Part shown: positions 5,864 through 6,297 of the stretch, piece after piece
How the letters are laid out: each line of letters starts with the position of its first letter
Numbering within the stretch: the first letter of the stretch is position 1
Source: CAVCAD01 sp036653735
GTDB lineage: Bacteria; Bacillota_I; Bacilli_A; RF39; UBA660
Direction of reading: 5' to 3'
DNA length: 6,297 nucleotides
Assembly (NCBI GenBank): GCA_036653735.1
Contig: JAVVTI010000045.1
Location: 1 to 6,297 of the forward strand
Notes under the pieces: model-generated
Databases searched by the model: none
Seen by the model: the letters and a program-made list of their open reading frames with translations, nothing else
Told to the model about the DNA's origin: nothing
Made by a program: the position numbers and the translations under genes

Positions 5864-6297
5864 TTAGTACCTCCATGATAGTAATAAAAATTATCTGCAC
5901 CATCAGTAGCATCATACTTTAGAATCTCTGGTAAGGCTTGAAACTCCTTATTTATTTTTAATATACTATTCCCATTCTTATCTGTAAGAAAATTACTAGT
6001 ACATATACCTAAATTTTCCTTACAAGAAACACTATTGTTATCATACTTTACAACCTTATTATTATGCGTTTTTATTTTTTTTACATTTTCAGGAGTTAGT
6101 ACTACAGTATACTGAGGCTTCTTATTATATATAATTGATTTCTTTTCAAAATCTTCTATAGCTTTTTTAATATCAACAAAGTCTCCATTTTGCTCAACCC
6201 AGTTTCTACCTATTTGTCTATTATAAGAATGATTACCCGAGTTAGGAAATAAATTCTTTAAATCAACACTTCTATAAATATATCCGAGTCCTTCTTT
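5860..6297 (-). CDS. Unidentified protein, C-terminal 145 residues (5' end outside the window)
   Basis: Reading the minus strand from base 6297 gives an open frame of 145 codons ending in TGA at 5862-5860; the start lies beyond the right edge. I do not recognise the family. The visible part is hydrophilic, with no membrane segment, no LPXTG sorting signal and no hydrophobic C-terminal tail. It holds two cysteines seven residues apart (C92 and C99 of the fragment, in SCKENLGIC), a stretch VVLTPENVKKIKTHN that looks like strand plus helix, and an aromatic-rich end (NFYYYHGGTK). Its stop overlaps the next gene's start by four bases (ATGA), and the next gene's GGAGGT ribosome site lies in its last codons, so the two are probably translationally coupled. 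Position at the head of a Tad-type cluster makes an exported or filament-associated protein (TadG-like or adhesin-like) plausible, but that is inference from context only. Confidence 0.8.
   Translation of the reverse strand, partial: KEGLGYIYRSVDLKNLFPNSGNHSYNRQIGRNWVEQNGDFVDIKKAIEDFEKKSIIYNKKPQYTVVLTPENVKKIKTHNNKVVKYDNNSVSCKENLGICTSNFLTDKNGNSILKINKEFQALPEILKYDATDGADNFYYYHGGTK

Overview
The window is AT-rich throughout, uses ATA and AGA codons heavily, has strong AGGAGG-type Shine-Dalgarno (SD) sites and uses the standard code (TGA is a real stop). This points to a low-GC Firmicute, either Clostridia-like or one of the AT-rich uncultured Bacilli; the genus cannot be fixed from the sequence. 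Every gene lies on the minus strand, so the locus reads from right (6297) to left (1).

The window is an almost gap-free cluster for a Tad/Flp-type (type IV filament-related) pilus or secretion machine, seen without its 5' and possibly its 3' end. In order of transcription it holds: the C-terminal 145 residues of an unidentified protein (5860-6297, cut by the window edge); a 142-aa single-pass pseudopilin-like protein (5435-5863), joined to it by an ATGA overlap; a CpaB/RcpC-like SAF-domain protein (4580-5386); the TadA/CpaF motor ATPase (3466-4548); the TadB and TadC inner-membrane platform proteins (2560-3456 and 1769-2560), joined by a TAATG overlap; a 76-aa cysteine-rich candidate major pilin (1474-1704); a 160-aa TadE-like minor pilin (948-1430); and a TadZ/CpaE-like protein with a pseudoreceiver and a degenerate P-loop (3-947).

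How they would work together: TadA powers assembly on the TadB/TadC platform, TadZ probably positions or organises the complex, CpaB is a membrane-anchored extracytoplasmic partner, and the three small proteins that begin M-[KR]-E-[AS] are the likely filament subunits. No secretin or outer-membrane lipoprotein is seen, as expected for a single-membrane cell. No prepilin peptidase is seen either and it must lie elsewhere if it is needed.

Two of the longer gaps carry near-ideal sigma-A promoters with the same hexamers and spacing (TTGATT, 17 nt, TATAAT) and a shared 10-base TTGATTAATA block: one before cpaB, one before the pilin. A third, weaker candidate precedes the tadE-like gene. This would divide the cluster into separately boosted modules inside a longer transcript. 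No terminators, RNA genes, CRISPR arrays, insertion sequences or attachment sites were found, and there is no stretch over 300 bases without a gene (the longest gap is 64 bases).
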